From: Comamonadaceae bacterium
GTDB taxonomy: Bacteria; Pseudomonadota; Gammaproteobacteria; Burkholderiales; Burkholderiaceae_C
NCBI GenBank assembly: GCA_008080595.1
Contig: VIKI01000012.1
Location: 32,735-85,228 of the forward strand
Direction of reading: 5' to 3'
DNA length: 52,494 bases
In this document: in pieces, positions 25,512 to 34,741 of the stretch
Numbering within the stretch: position 1 is the first letter of the stretch
Layout: each line of letters starts with the position of its first letter
Translations under genes and position numbers: made by a program
Notes under the pieces: generated by a model
Told to the model about the DNA's origin: nothing
Database searches by the model: none
Seen by the model: only the letters and a program-made list of their open reading frames with translations

Positions 25512-26879
25512 TCAGAACGGATATGCCGGAGCCGTGTCTTTCACGGTGATCCACTGCCACTGGGTGTATTCCTCCAGGTCAGCCGGGCCACCTACGCTGG
25601 TGCCGTTGCCGGCGATGCCGGGGCCGCCAAAGGGGTTGACGCAGTCGTCGTTGACGGTCTGGTCGTTGATGTGCACCATGCCCGACTTGAGCTGCTGGCC
25701 CATCGCCATGGCGCGGCCAATCGAGGGCGAAATGATGGCCGAGGACAAGCTGCCGGTGTTGTTGTTGGCCAGTGCAATCACTTCTTCGTCGGTGTCAAAG
25801 GTGATGAGGTTGGCCACCGGGCCAAAGGTTTCCTCATCGAACACCCGCATGCCGGGCTTCACGCCAGAGAGCACGGTGGGTTTGTAGAACAAGCCGTCAT
25901 AGGTGGCCCCGGCTTCGAGTTTGGCACCAGCCTGGATGCTGTCTTGCACCATGGCGTGCACGCGGTCACGCTGTTTGGTATCGATCAGCGGCCCCAGGGC
26001 CACTTGGCCGCTGGCACCGTCGCCCACCGGCAGGTGCGTGGCCTTGGCGACCAGGCGCTGCGTCAGTTGCGCGGCAATGCTGCTGTGTACATAGATATGG
26101 TTTGCTGCCATGCAAATCTGGCCCTGGTGCAGCCATGCACCCCAGGCGGCGTTGCTGGCGGCAATGTCCAGATCGGCATCGTCCAGAATGATCAGGTTGT
26201 TGGCCCCGCCAAGTTCCAGCGAGACTTTCTTGAGATGTTTGCCCGCCACGGCATCACCGGGCAAGATGTGCAGCAGGTCTTTGGGCAGACCGGCTTCGGC
26301 AAAGATGCGGGCAATCATCAGGCCGCCACTCACGGGCGTGCGGGTGTCGGGTTTGACAATGACCGCATTACCCGCTGCCAGGGCCGGTGCCACGGCACGC
26401 AGGGTCAAAATCAGCGGGAAGTTGAACGGCGAGATCACCCCCACCACACCGTGCGGCACCCGCCGCGCAATGCTGCTGCGCCCCGGCACGCTGGGCAGCA
26501 CATGGCCTTGCGATTGCATCGGCAGGCTAGATGCCAGATGGCAGATGGTGATGGCCTCACGGATTTCATGCTGACCCTTGGGCAGGATGGCACCGGTTTC
26601 GCGGGTGCAATACAAGGCCAGTTCGTCAAAGTGCTGCTGAAACAGGTCACCCGCGCGGCGCAAAATGGCCGCCTTGTCACGCGGGGGCACGGCCACCCAG
26701 GCCTTTTGGGCCGCAGCGGCGGCGCGGCTGGCGTTGGCCACATCGGCCGCGTTGGCAATACCAATGGTGGACAGGACTTGCCCGGTGGCGGGTTCGATCA
26801 CATCACGACTGCCGCCGTTTAAGGTGGCATGTGAAGGTGTCGAAAAATTCAGGAATGCGGTGGTGTCAGGTGCGCCCAT
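25512..26879 (-). CDS. Aryl-aldehyde dehydrogenase with internal in-frame deletion
   Basis: 455 residues from ATG 26879 (AAAGGA 9 bases upstream); the open frame to 26969 is untranslated leader containing the sigma-54 promoter. It is a benzaldehyde/vanillin-type ALDH: SPFNFPLILT, AGNAVIVKPD, catalytic Glu222 in LELGG and Cys256 in QGQICMA, with the normal 34-residue spacing. Between LPGDA (residue 210) and GKHLKK (213-218) about 28-30 residues are missing, including the FTGST loop that holds the NAD pyrophosphate in this family, and the total is ~30 short of the usual ~485. The gene is first behind the sigma-54 promoter, next to calA. Activity is doubtful unless the gap is a sequencing or assembly error. 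Confidence 0.85.
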   Translation of the reverse strand: MGAPDTTAFLNFSTPSHATLNGGSRDVIEPATGQVLSTIGIANAADVANASRAAAAAQKAWVAVPPRDKAAILRRAGDLFQQHFDELALYCTRETGAILPKGQHEIREAITICHLASSLPMQSQGHVLPSVPGRSSIARRVPHGVVGVISPFNFPLILTLRAVAPALAAGNAVIVKPDTRTPVSGGLMIARIFAEAGLPKDLLHILPGDAVAGKHLKKVSLELGGANNLIILDDADLDIAASNAAWGAWLHQGQICMAANHIYVHSSIAAQLTQRLVAKATHLPVGDGASGQVALGPLIDTKQRDRVHAMVQDSIQAGAKLEAGATYDGLFYKPTVLSGVKPGMRVFDEETFGPVANLITFDTDEEVIALANNNTGSLSSAIISPSIGRAMAMGQQLKSGMVHINDQTVNDDCVNPFGGPGIAGNGTSVGGPADLEEYTQWQWITVKDTAPAYPF

Positions 26880-26941
26880 TTGCTGTTGTCCTTTCGGTGG
26901 TTTGATCAGTTCGTCACTTTGCTGTGATGTGCCAATGAATT

Positions 26942-26956
26942 GCAATGCGCGTGCCA
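26942..26956 (-). promoter_or_regulatory. Consensus sigma-54 (-24/-12) promoter
   Basis: On the minus strand TGGCACGCGCATTGC, a full match to TGGCAC-N5-TTGC with the GG and GC elements at the proper spacing. It is 63 bp upstream of the aldehyde dehydrogenase start and points into the catabolic cluster. The divergent gene encodes a sigma-54 activator. Confidence 0.9.
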
Positions 26957-27036
26957 GCAACCATGCCAACCCGTGCCAAATGCGCTGTCTGAGAGGTCTT
27001 CATGCTGGGGAAATTAGGGACATACCCTAACTTGTG

Positions 27037-27084
27037 TTGATGCATGTCAATACGCACAATCTGCATCAAAGTTTTGATCTGCAG
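27037..27084. promoter_or_regulatory. Probable upstream activating sites for the sigma-54 activator
   Basis: Two inverted repeats of TTGA/TCAA type: TTGA-TGCATG-TCAA (27037-27050) and ATCAAA-GT-TTTGAT (27065-27078) within CTGCA...CTGCAG (27061-27084). Their centres are about 28 bp apart and 90-120 bp upstream of the promoter, similar to paired XylR/DmpR sites. A third TTGATTGATCAA lies at 27120-27132, just before the activator start codon. Confidence 0.6.
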
Positions 27085-27136
27085 ATGAAATTTCTGCAAA
27101 TCATTGGCCAGCAAAATTCATTGATTGATCAAATTC

Positions 27137-28954
27137 ATGTCAAACGCTCCCCGTATTTCCCTGGCCGATGTGGCCCGTGCCACAGGCGCAGCCCTGAGCA
27201 AGTTCGACACCGAATCGGTGGCCAAGGCCATGGGTGGATTTGCCAGTTTGCACATGGGTGGTGATGCTTCACCCACCGTGGCCGACATCAGCGAATGCCT
27301 GTTTTTCTCACCCGGTGATGGCCGCATCTGGTTGCAGGATCAGCGCATGCTGCTGTTGCACACCGAAGCCTTGGCCGCCATGCGCCGCGAGATGATCGAC
27401 AGCCTGGGCCTGGAACGCACACGCGGCCTGTTCACCCGCGCCGGTTACGTCAGCGGTGCGCGTGATGCCCAACTGGTGCGCAAGCAGTGGCCCGATGCCG
27501 ATCCCCCGGCTGCAGCGATTGCCGGGGCGCGTTTGCATGCTCTCGAAGGGATGGTCAAAGTGGAGGTGGTGCACGCCTCTTATGACCCCGACAGTGGCAC
27601 TTACTCAGGTGAATTCCTGTGGCATAACTCCAGTGAGGCCGATGAACACATCGCGGCCTACGGGATTGGCGGCTCTTCGGCTTGCTGGATGGCAACCGGT
27701 GGTGCCACCGGATATGTCAGCACCCTGTTTGGCCGGCTCATTGTGTTTCGGGAAGTTCAGTGCCGCGCCAAAGGTGATGCCCAATGTCGGGTCGTGGGTA
27801 AATCGGCCGAGCAATGGGAAGACCTTGAAGAGGACATGCGTTACCTCAACGCCCGCGAGTTTGTCAGCAGTGCAGCCTACGCCCGCCCTGCCCCGCATGC
27901 AGCCGATCTGCCCAGCGCACAAGCCCCGGCAGGTGAAGCCATGGTCGGAGCCTCGTCCGCCTTCAACGCCGCCTGCCACCAGCTGAACCGGGTGGCACGC
28001 ACCACCGCCACGGTGTTGTTCACCGGCGAGTCTGGTGTCGGCAAGGAAAAATTTGCCAGCATGCTGCACAAAATCAGCCCGCGCAAAAACCAGCCCTTTG
28101 TGGCGGTGAACTGCGCCGCCATTCCCGACACCTTGATCGAGTCCGAGCTGTTTGGTGTGGAGCGCGGGGCCTACACCGGGGCCAGCCATTCGCGCCCAGG
28201 GCGTTTCGAGCGGGCCAACGGCGGCACGCTGTTTCTGGATGAAATTGGCACGCTGAGTTTTGTCGCCCAGGGCAAGCTGCTGCGTGCCCTGCAAGAAGGT
28301 GAGGTTGAGCGGGTCGGTGGCACACAGAGTATTGCGGTCGACGTGCGGGTGGTGGCCGCTACCAATGAGACGCTGCGCCAAGCGGTGCAGGAGGGCAAGT
28401 TCCGTGAAGACTTGTTCTTTCGGCTCAATGTGTTCCCGATCCACCTGCCACCCTTGCGCCAGCGCCGCGACGACATTCCCCTGCTGATGAACCACTTTTT
28501 AAACGTCTACCGGCGCAAGCATGGCGGACAAACCCGTGGCTTCACCCAGGCCGCCGTGCGGGCACTGCTGAACTACGACTTTCCGGGCAACATTCGCGAG
28601 CTGCAAAACCTGATCGAGCGCGCCGTGATCATGGCCGATGCAGACGGCTTGATTGACCTGCACCACCTGTTCACCAGCGGTGAAACGCTCAGCACCGACA
28701 TCATGACCCTGAACTTGCAGGGAGACTCTGGCACCTTGAATTTGACTGACTCAGGCATAACGCCTGCGGGCGTTGCCCCCCGCAGTGAAAACGCCAAGCC
28801 ATCTGTCAGCCCGCAGTCGCTGGAGCAAACCGAACGCGACACGCTGGCGCGTGCAATTGCCGCCAGCAAGGGCAACCTGTCGGCGGCGGCCCGCCTGCTC
28901 GACACCACGCGGGCCAAGCTGGCGTTTCGGGCGAGGAAACATGGGCTGATTTGA
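27137..28954 (+). CDS. XylR/DmpR-type sigma-54-dependent activator (V4R-AAA+-Fis)
   Basis: 605 residues from ATG 27137 (TTG 27125 is open in frame but has no better ribosome site). The N-terminal ~200 residues are an XylR_N plus V4R aromatic-sensing domain ([18 protein letters not shown]; HCxxx-like [14 protein letters not shown] end). The AAA+ domain has Walker A GESGVGKE, the sigma-54 contact loop as GAYTGA (F to Y variant of GAFTGA) and Walker [11 protein letters not shown]. The C-terminus is a Fis-type helix-turn-helix ([20 protein letters not shown]). It is divergent from the cluster with the -24/-12 promoter and very likely activates it in response to an aromatic effector. Confidence 0.92.
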   Translation: MSNAPRISLADVARATGAALSKFDTESVAKAMGGFASLHMGGDASPTVADISECLFFSPGDGRIWLQDQRMLLLHTEALAAMRREMIDSLGLERTRGLFTRAGYVSGARDAQLVRKQWPDADPPAAAIAGARLHALEGMVKVEVVHASYDPDSGTYSGEFLWHNSSEADEHIAAYGIGGSSACWMATGGATGYVSTLFGRLIVFREVQCRAKGDAQCRVVGKSAEQWEDLEEDMRYLNAREFVSSAAYARPAPHAADLPSAQAPAGEAMVGASSAFNAACHQLNRVARTTATVLFTGESGVGKEKFASMLHKISPRKNQPFVAVNCAAIPDTLIESELFGVERGAYTGASHSRPGRFERANGGTLFLDEIGTLSFVAQGKLLRALQEGEVERVGGTQSIAVDVRVVAATNETLRQAVQEGKFREDLFFRLNVFPIHLPPLRQRRDDIPLLMNHFLNVYRRKHGGQTRGFTQAAVRALLNYDFPGNIRELQNLIERAVIMADADGLIDLHHLFTSGETLSTDIMTLNLQGDSGTLNLTDSGITPAGVAPRSENAKPSVSPQSLEQTERDTLARAIAASKGNLSAAARLLDTTRAKLAFRARKHGLI

Positions 28955-29021
28955 ATTTGTCATGCCACCGTGGGCTCGGGAAACCGATGAAACAGGATCA
29001 ACTTGAAGGCAGATTTTGCGA

Positions 29022-29048
29022 TAAATCAAATACAAGACAAACCGATTG
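29022..29048 (+). promoter_or_regulatory. Sigma-28 (FliA)-like promoter
   Basis: TAAA-N15-ACCGATTG, close to the flagellar consensus TAAA-N15-GCCGATAA with exact spacing, 101 bp upstream of the CZB gene start. Chemotaxis genes are commonly transcribed by this sigma factor. Confidence 0.6.
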
Positions 29049-29148
29049 CTTAGGATGCGCCAGGGAATAACAGCCCTGTTTTCCCCGATGAGTTGGAATG
29101 CAGTCACAGCAGCAACTCGCGTTAATTTTTCGTCCAAAGGAGGTCAAG

Positions 29149-29505
29149 ATGGACTTGGATCAAGCCATTTCAGCGCATGAGCAGTGGGTCTTCAAATTCA
29201 GAGATGCTATTTCGGCCAATAGTGCCGTGGATGCCGAAACCATCTCAAAAGACAATTGCTGTGCATTCGGCAAGTGGTTGTATGGCGAAGGCCGATCCAT
29301 GCATGGAAATCTGGCCAGGTTTTCTGAGATTGTGGAAAAACACGCTGAGTTTCACAAACAGGCAGGAAAAGTAGCCATGGCGATCAATGGAAAAAATCAC
29401 CAGGAAGCTCAAGACATGATCGACTATGCGAGCACGCCCTTTACCCAGGCCGCGCAAGCAGTCAAGGCGGCCATTTTGAATTTGAAGCGAGAGGCTGGAC
29501 TGTAA
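29149..29505 (+). CDS. Stand-alone CZB (chemoreceptor zinc-binding) domain protein
   Basis: 118 residues from ATG 29149, preceded by a perfect AAAGGAGGT. The whole protein is one CZB domain: AHEQWVFKFRDAI (first His), the CAFGKWLYGEG segment with the cysteine ligand, and HAEFHKQAG (second and third His), ending in a long helix. CZB domains bind zinc with three His and one Cys and respond to zinc or hypochlorite, usually at the C-terminus of chemoreceptors or diguanylate cyclases. A free CZB domain right upstream of a CZB-ended receptor suggests a partner or competitor; that is inference. Confidence 0.85.
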   Translation: MDLDQAISAHEQWVFKFRDAISANSAVDAETISKDNCCAFGKWLYGEGRSMHGNLARFSEIVEKHAEFHKQAGKVAMAINGKNHQEAQDMIDYASTPFTQAAQAVKAAILNLKREAGL

Positions 29506-29603
29506 AAAGAAGGCGATGGATTGGTGTTGTTGCTCCGTTATGATTTGTTCACGTCAGCTGGGAGACGATTAGTTAGTTGGCGCGTTAACCAAGAAAGATC
29601 ATC

Positions 29604-31649
29604 ATGTCTGCACCATTGCCGGTATCTGCCACGTCAAACGATTCACATCAGTTTGAAGCCTTCAGTGTTGATTTTTTCAAGTATCACGGATTCTGGGCTC
29701 CTGGTGTGCGCTTGTTTCGTGCCATGCGCTTTTCCACCAAGGCTGTGGTCATCTCATTGGCTCTGGTGTTGCCAACGCTGTGTCTGCTGGTCTGGCAGTT
29801 GATGACAGATGCTGGACTTCAGCAGCAAGCGCGCATGGATGCCACCCGCCAGCATGTGGAAATTGCCCATGGCGTGTTGACCTGGGCTCAGGCTCAGGAG
29901 GTGGCGGGCACACTCACGCGCGAGCAAGCCCAACAACAGGCGCGGCTGCTGCTGTCCAAGATGCGCTATGACCAGAAGGAATATTTCTGGATCAACGACA
30001 TGCAGCAACGCATGGTGATGCATGGTGCCAGCCCGGAGCTGGATGGCAAGGACATGTCTGGTATGAAAGACCCCAATGGCCTGGCGGTTTTTGGTACGTT
30101 TGTGGAGACGGTGCGCCGCGATGGCAAGGGCTTTGTGCGCTACCAGTGGCCGCGACCAGGCGGCACACAGCCGGTGGACAAGCTTTCCTATGTGCAGGGG
30201 TTTGAACCCTGGGGCTGGGTGCTGGGCTCAGGCATTTATGTGGATGACCTGAACCAGCAGTTGCAGCATCAGATGGTGTTCGATGCGGTCATCGTGCTGA
30301 TTTCCATGTTGGTGGCGGCCTACCTGTTTCTGAGCTTTTATCGTGTGATGGATGGGGGCTTGAAAGAGACGCGCCGCCACCTTAATGCCATGACCGATGG
30401 TGACCTCACCACCTCGCCATCGCCCTGGGGGCATGACGAAGCGGCGCAATTGATGTTCGACCTGCGCCAGATGCAGGATTCCTTGCGTGACATGGTGCTG
30501 CGGGTGCGCCACTCCAGTGATGAAATTGTGCATTCCAGTGCAGAAATTGCCAGCGGTGCGATGGACTTGTCAGCCCGCACCGAGCAGGCCGCCTCCAACC
30601 TGGAGGAGTCTGCGGCCTCCATGGAAGAAATTTCATCCACCGTCAAGCTCACCTCCGAGCACACCGTAGAAGCCGCGCGTGTAGCTCAACACAATGCCGA
30701 GACGGCGGCCCAAGGTGGTCAGGTCATGCGTGAAGTGGTGCAGACCATGGAAGACATCCGAGGCTCATCGGCGCGCATCGGCGAGATCATTGGCACCATT
30801 GACGGGATTGCCTTTCAGACCAATATTCTGGCGCTCAACGCGGCAGTGGAGGCTGCGCGCGCCGGCGAACAGGGGCGTGGCTTCGCGGTGGTTGCCACCG
30901 AAGTGCGGTCACTGGCGCAACGCAGTGCGGCGGCAGCGCGTGAGATCAAAACCTTGATCAGTACCAGCGTGGAACAGGTTGAAAGTGGTGCCAACATCGT
31001 GCGCAAAGCGGGCGACACCATCGAAGACATTGTGCAGGGCTCCCAGCGCGTCAGCGGACTGCTGGGTGAGATTGCAACCGGGGCCCGCGAACAAAGCCTG
31101 GGCATCGGGCAAATTGGCCAGTCGGTTCAGGATCTGGATCGTATGACCCAGCAGAATGCAGCACTGGTGGAAGAGACCGCAGCCGCCTCATCCGCAATGA
31201 AAGACCAGGCGAATACCTTGGCCGACGAGGTGTCCCGCTTCCGGCTGCCAGCCCAAGCCATGTCAGAGTCAACCCAGCTGGTCGTGGCAAGCGATGCGAA
31301 CTTCAATTTTGACAAAGCCATTGAAGCACATCGGGCGTGGAAGGTTCGCTTGCGCAAAGCCATCGCAGACAAGGCTCACCTGGATGCCGACACCATTTGC
31401 CGCGACGACAAATGCCCGCTGGGCCAGTGGCTGCATGGCGATGGTGGGCGACAGTGGGGAAGCAAGCCACGTTTTGTAGAGCTGCTGGACAAACATGCGC
31501 AATTCCACCAAGTGGCGGGTGGGGTGGCCAAGCAAATCAACCAGGGGCAGTATGCGCTGGCAGAGAAGCTGATTGGTTCCGGCTCCGAGTTCGCCCAGGT
31601 CTCGACCGAAGTGGCCACTTTGCTGACCAAGGCCAAGCGAGGCATGTGA
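29604..31649 (+). CDS. Methyl-accepting chemotaxis protein with Cache and CZB domains
   Basis: 681 residues. A cytoplasmic tail of ~45 residues precedes TM1 ([17 protein letters not shown]); a periplasmic single-Cache domain follows ([15 protein letters not shown], then [10 protein letters not shown]), then TM2 ([18 protein letters not shown]), HAMP and the signalling domain with the conserved hairpin tip ([20 protein letters not shown]). From about residue 570 there is a CZB domain ([29 protein letters not shown]). No CheR-tethering pentapeptide ends the protein. Cache receptors of this kind often sense organic acids; zinc or oxidant sensing through CZB may be added. Likely co-transcribed with the free CZB gene. 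Confidence 0.92.
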   Translation: MSAPLPVSATSNDSHQFEAFSVDFFKYHGFWAPGVRLFRAMRFSTKAVVISLALVLPTLCLLVWQLMTDAGLQQQARMDATRQHVEIAHGVLTWAQAQEVAGTLTREQAQQQARLLLSKMRYDQKEYFWINDMQQRMVMHGASPELDGKDMSGMKDPNGLAVFGTFVETVRRDGKGFVRYQWPRPGGTQPVDKLSYVQGFEPWGWVLGSGIYVDDLNQQLQHQMVFDAVIVLISMLVAAYLFLSFYRVMDGGLKETRRHLNAMTDGDLTTSPSPWGHDEAAQLMFDLRQMQDSLRDMVLRVRHSSDEIVHSSAEIASGAMDLSARTEQAASNLEESAASMEEISSTVKLTSEHTVEAARVAQHNAETAAQGGQVMREVVQTMEDIRGSSARIGEIIGTIDGIAFQTNILALNAAVEAARAGEQGRGFAVVATEVRSLAQRSAAAAREIKTLISTSVEQVESGANIVRKAGDTIEDIVQGSQRVSGLLGEIATGAREQSLGIGQIGQSVQDLDRMTQQNAALVEETAAASSAMKDQANTLADEVSRFRLPAQAMSESTQLVVASDANFNFDKAIEAHRAWKVRLRKAIADKAHLDADTICRDDKCPLGQWLHGDGGRQWGSKPRFVELLDKHAQFHQVAGGVAKQINQGQYALAEKLIGSGSEFAQVSTEVATLLTKAKRGM

Positions 31650-31689
31650 AGCCAGAAGCTTTGCAGACAAAGCGCTCTGGTTTGGCCGT

Positions 31690-32082
31690 GAGCAACCCAC
31701 CAGAGCCTGGGCGGCCAGTTTGGTGAACTGATTGACCTGGCACACCAGAAGACCGGCCAACGCGCCGTGGTGCTGATCGACGAGAACGACAAACCGATTC
31801 TGGACAACATCACGAACAGCGCGGTGGCACTGGAGATGCGCGAAGGCTTGAAGAACCTCTACTCGGTGCTCAAAGGCGCAGACGAACACCTCAAATTTGT
31901 CTTCCTGACCGGGGTGTCAAAATTCAGCAAGGTCAGCCTGTTCTCGGGCCTGAACAACCTGACCGACATCACGCTGGAAGCCAAGTACAGCGCCCTGTGT
32001 GGCTAACCTGATTGGCGTGACCTTCAGCAAAGCCAGCCGGAACATTGTTGAGTTTGAAGTCAAAACGCTACAAATTCAGTAG
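31690..32082 (+). pseudogene. Remnant of an AAA-ATPase-like/PD-(D/E)XK nuclease gene
   Basis: Frame 31767-32006 translates to a segment typical of AAA-ATPase-like (DUF1703-linked) proteins: VVLIDENDKPILDN (usually DEYDKP), MREGLKNLYSVLK, FVFLTGVSKFSKVSLFSGLN and DITLEAKYSALCG. Upstream, in frame, GGQFGELIDLAHQ belongs to the same family. Directly after the stop, another frame reads GVTFSKASRNIVEFEV, the C-terminal end of the family. The N-terminal half and the whole middle are lost, so this is a deletion remnant of a ~500-residue gene. Such genes are mobile and multi-copy in many Proteobacteria. Confidence 0.8.
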
Positions 32083-32108
32083 CTGCTTGCGCTTGTTTTA
32101 AAGGAGGC
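32067..32108. repeat. Small Comamonadaceae-type dispersed repeat
   Basis: GCTACAAATTCAGTAGCTGC followed by TTGCGCTTGTTTTAAAGGAGGC, inverted orientation, at the end of the AAA-ATPase remnant. Confidence 0.6.
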
Positions 32109-32122
32109 GCACTCATATCCCT

Positions 32123-33124
32123 TCATGCCACCGCAACCCAGCGGCCTTCTTGACCCGACTTGAACAGTGCGTCAATGATGCGCATGTTGCACACCGCATC
32201 ATCCAGACCATAAGGCAGCGGGATGACACCGCGCACCGCCTGCGAAAACGCATCGCCCTGCAAGCTGTACATGTCACAAGCGGGCAGTGTCTCCGTCACC
32301 GCCGAAGCCCCGCCTGGCTCGCTGGCATCATCGATAAAAATGCGAGTGCTTCCACCCAGCGGCGCGTTGAACGGAATTTCAAGCTCCAGCCGTTGCTCGG
32401 TGCCAATCACCTGCACCCGCTGGTAGGGCACCGATTGAGTGGACACCGTGAAGTCCAGCCGCCGCCCGTGGCCAAAGTCCAGAATGGCGGTGACGGTGCG
32501 ATCCGTGCCGAAATCGGGGTCGCGGTCAAACAGAGCTACCACGCGCAGCGGCTCAGTCTCAAACAAAAAACGCCCGGCCACAATGGCGTAACAGCCAATG
32601 TCGTACAAAGCCCCACCGCCCACCTCGGGCCGGTTGCGGATGTTGTCTGGCTTGCGATTGAAATACGAGAAGAAGACTTGCATGGCCCGCAACTCACCCA
32701 AAACCCCACTGCGCACCAGCTCACGGGCACGTAACCACTGCGGGTGAAAACGCACCATGAAAGCCTCCATGATGTGCACCTGGCCAGCCACCTCGCGTAG
32801 CGCCTCGATCTCTGCAGCATTCATGGCAAACGGCTTCTCACACAACACATGTTTACCGGCGCGGGCAGCGGCCAGCGTCATGGCCACATGCTGGTCGTTG
32901 GGCAGCGGGTTGTAGATGGCTTCAATCTCGGGGTCGGCCAGCAGTTCGGCATACGAGCCGTAGGCCCGGGCGATGCCCAATTCATCGGCCACCTGGCGGG
33001 CCTGCGCCAGCGAGCGTGAGGCAATGGCCACCACCTGGCTGAACTGCCCCTTTTGCATGGCCGGAATGACTTTTTCCCGCCCGATGTTGGCGGTGCTCAC
33101 AATGCCCCAATTGACTTTTTTCAT
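32123..33124 (-). CDS. Gfo/Idh/MocA-family oxidoreductase
   Basis: 333 residues. N-terminal Rossmann domain starting KKVNWGIVSTANIGREKVIP, with the family motif CEKPFAMNAAE (about 93-103, substrate-site lysine of EKP) and YNPLPNDQH. The C-terminal alpha/beta domain contains GGGALYDIGCYAI. These NAD(P)-dependent enzymes act on sugars, inositols or aryl-glycoside-type substrates; nothing nearby fixes the substrate. GAGGGG precedes the ATG. A 53-bp gap separates it from the Lrp gene that ends at 33178 on the same strand, so the two may be co-transcribed. Confidence 0.87.
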   Translation of the reverse strand: MKKVNWGIVSTANIGREKVIPAMQKGQFSQVVAIASRSLAQARQVADELGIARAYGSYAELLADPEIEAIYNPLPNDQHVAMTLAAARAGKHVLCEKPFAMNAAEIEALREVAGQVHIMEAFMVRFHPQWLRARELVRSGVLGELRAMQVFFSYFNRKPDNIRNRPEVGGGALYDIGCYAIVAGRFLFETEPLRVVALFDRDPDFGTDRTVTAILDFGHGRRLDFTVSTQSVPYQRVQVIGTEQRLELEIPFNAPLGGSTRIFIDDASEPGGASAVTETLPACDMYSLQGDAFSQAVRGVIPLPYGLDDAVCNMRIIDALFKSGQEGRWVAVA

Positions 33125-33177
33125 GGAAATCCCCTCATCAATATCGTTACAAATATCGCCACTTTGCCGCTGACACG

Positions 33178-33648
33178 CTACAGCTTCAGCGGCTGCCCCT
33201 CAAACTCGGTGTTGAGCACCACAGTGCTGGTGGTGCGTGCCACGCCGGGAATGGATTTGATCTGGAGCAGTACACCCTCCAGGTCACGCGCATGGTGGGT
33301 GCGCACCTTGGCCAAAAAGTCGTACTCACCGGCGACGCTGTGCAGCTCCTGCACGGCGGCAATCTCGCGCAAGCGCTGGGCGATCTCGCGACAATGAGCG
33401 CCGCCGTCATTGCGAATGGCGACAAACGCGGTGAAGTTCAGCCCCACCGCCTCGTGATCCACCTGCAGTGCAAAACGTTGGATCACCCCGCGCTCCAGCA
33501 TCTTCTTTACCCGCTCATGTACCGCAGCGGTGGAAAGCCCGACCTCGGCCCCCACATCGGCGTAAGAACGACGGCTATCTATGCTTAATGCAGAAATAAT
33601 TCTGGCATCCATGTCATCTATATGAATATTTTCTTGAATTGTTGACAT
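33178..33648 (-). CDS. Lrp/AsnC-family regulator
   Basis: 156 residues. N-terminal helix-turn-helix (DDMDARIISALSIDSRRSYA, then VGLSTAAVHERVKKM), followed by the RAM effector-binding domain (GEYDFLAKVRTHHARDLEGVL, IPGVARTTSTVVL). Full length for the family. It is divergent from an EamA exporter gene with a 61-bp gap, the usual arrangement for Lrp-type control of amino-acid or metabolite export. Confidence 0.88.
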   Translation of the reverse strand: MSTIQENIHIDDMDARIISALSIDSRRSYADVGAEVGLSTAAVHERVKKMLERGVIQRFALQVDHEAVGLNFTAFVAIRNDGGAHCREIAQRLREIAAVQELHSVAGEYDFLAKVRTHHARDLEGVLLQIKSIPGVARTTSTVVLNTEFEGQPLKL

Positions 33649-33709
33649 TTTTAGGTATTATTCCGCCATGGTTGCTGTTGGCAGTAAATTTTACGGAAGG
33701 TTGAACAAA

Positions 33710-34663
33710 ATGCCTACGAATATTCAGTCTGTTCCCGGAAAACACAGCGTTGCATCGGTGCTCACCGCACTGCTGCTGGTCTACATTGTCTGGGGAACCA
33801 CCTACTTTGCCATTGGTGTGGCCTTGCAGAGCATGCCCGCGCTGTGGATGAATGGCCTGCGTTTCACTCTGGCAGGGGTGTTAATGCTGGCCTGGGCCTT
33901 GTGGCGCGGGGAGCATCTGCCCACCGCGCGGCAGTGGCGCAATGCGGGTCTGGTGGGCGGGCTGATGGTGTTTGGGGCCATGACCTTGGTGATGGTGGCG
34001 CAAAGCCATGGCATCGGCTCGGGTCTGATGGCCACAGTGGTGACCACCATGCCGATGTGGTTGGCGCTGTGGACACGCATGGGCGGCGAGCGGGTACCGT
34101 TGACCAGCTGGATTGGCCTGGGCCTGGGCTTTGCCGGGGCCGCGCTGCTGTCACTGGAGGGAGATTTTTCTGCGAGCTGGATCGGGGCCGCTGCGGCTTT
34201 TGCTGCGCCACTGTGCTGGAGCCTGGGCTCCTATGCGTCGCGCCGGCTGGATTTGCCAGGCCCGGCCATGGCCTCTGCGGCCGAGTGGCTGCTGGGCGGG
34301 GCACTTGGCCTGGTGGTGGCCGCCTGGTGGGAACCCGCAACCGGCTTGTTCCATGCCAGCGCCCTGAGCTGGCTGGCATGGGGCTATCTGTTGGTGTTTG
34401 GCACGCTGGTGGCGCTCAACGCCTATCTGTGGCTGCTGCAAAACACCAGCGCAGCCTTGGCGGGCAGTTACTCGTTCGTGAACCCGGCGGTGGCCCTGCT
34501 GGTGGGTGCGGGCATCGGCCATGAGTCACTCAACGGCTGGGTGTTTGTGGCCCTGCCGCTGATCGCCGCCGCGCTGGGCATGATTCTGTACGGGCCGGCG
34601 GTGGTGCGGGGGCTGCAAAGCCTGCTACCAACAGGTCGCCGGGTGGCTGAACCAGGTCGCTGA
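33710..34663 (+). CDS. EamA/DMT-family exporter
   Basis: 317 residues from ATG 33710, chosen because GGAAGG lies 9 bases upstream; the open frame to 33668 adds no plausible residues. About ten hydrophobic helices in two five-helix EamA repeats, opening with LTALLLVYIVWGTTYFAIGV and including NAYLWLLQNTSAALAGSYSF and VNPAVALLVG in the second repeat, both family signatures (YedA/RhtA-like). These proteins export amino acids or small metabolites. Probably controlled by the divergent Lrp gene. Confidence 0.88.
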   Translation: MPTNIQSVPGKHSVASVLTALLLVYIVWGTTYFAIGVALQSMPALWMNGLRFTLAGVLMLAWALWRGEHLPTARQWRNAGLVGGLMVFGAMTLVMVAQSHGIGSGLMATVVTTMPMWLALWTRMGGERVPLTSWIGLGLGFAGAALLSLEGDFSASWIGAAAAFAAPLCWSLGSYASRRLDLPGPAMASAAEWLLGGALGLVVAAWWEPATGLFHASALSWLAWGYLLVFGTLVALNAYLWLLQNTSAALAGSYSFVNPAVALLVGAGIGHESLNGWVFVALPLIAAALGMILYGPAVVRGLQSLLPTGRRVAEPGR

Positions 34664-34682
34664 ATTCAGCGCCCCTCAAGAT

Positions 34683-34731
34683 GCTATTTAAACAATAGCT
34701 TCTTGCGCTTGTTTATCAAGCGCCAGAGGCC
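34683..34731. repeat. Small Comamonadaceae-type dispersed repeat
   Basis: GCTATTTAAACAATAGCTTC followed by TTGCGCTTGTTTATCAAGCGCCAGAGGC. AAGCGC/GCGCTT arms can pair. It separates the convergent EamA and dienelactone hydrolase genes and could terminate both. Confidence 0.6.
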
Positions 34732-34741
34732 AATTTCATCA

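Noticed and set aside
29061-29084. CAGGG-CCCTG hairpin followed by TTTT as terminator of the sigma-54 activator gene
   Set aside because: Only a five-base stem, and it lies inside the expected leader of the CZB transcript, so it is too weak to annotate.
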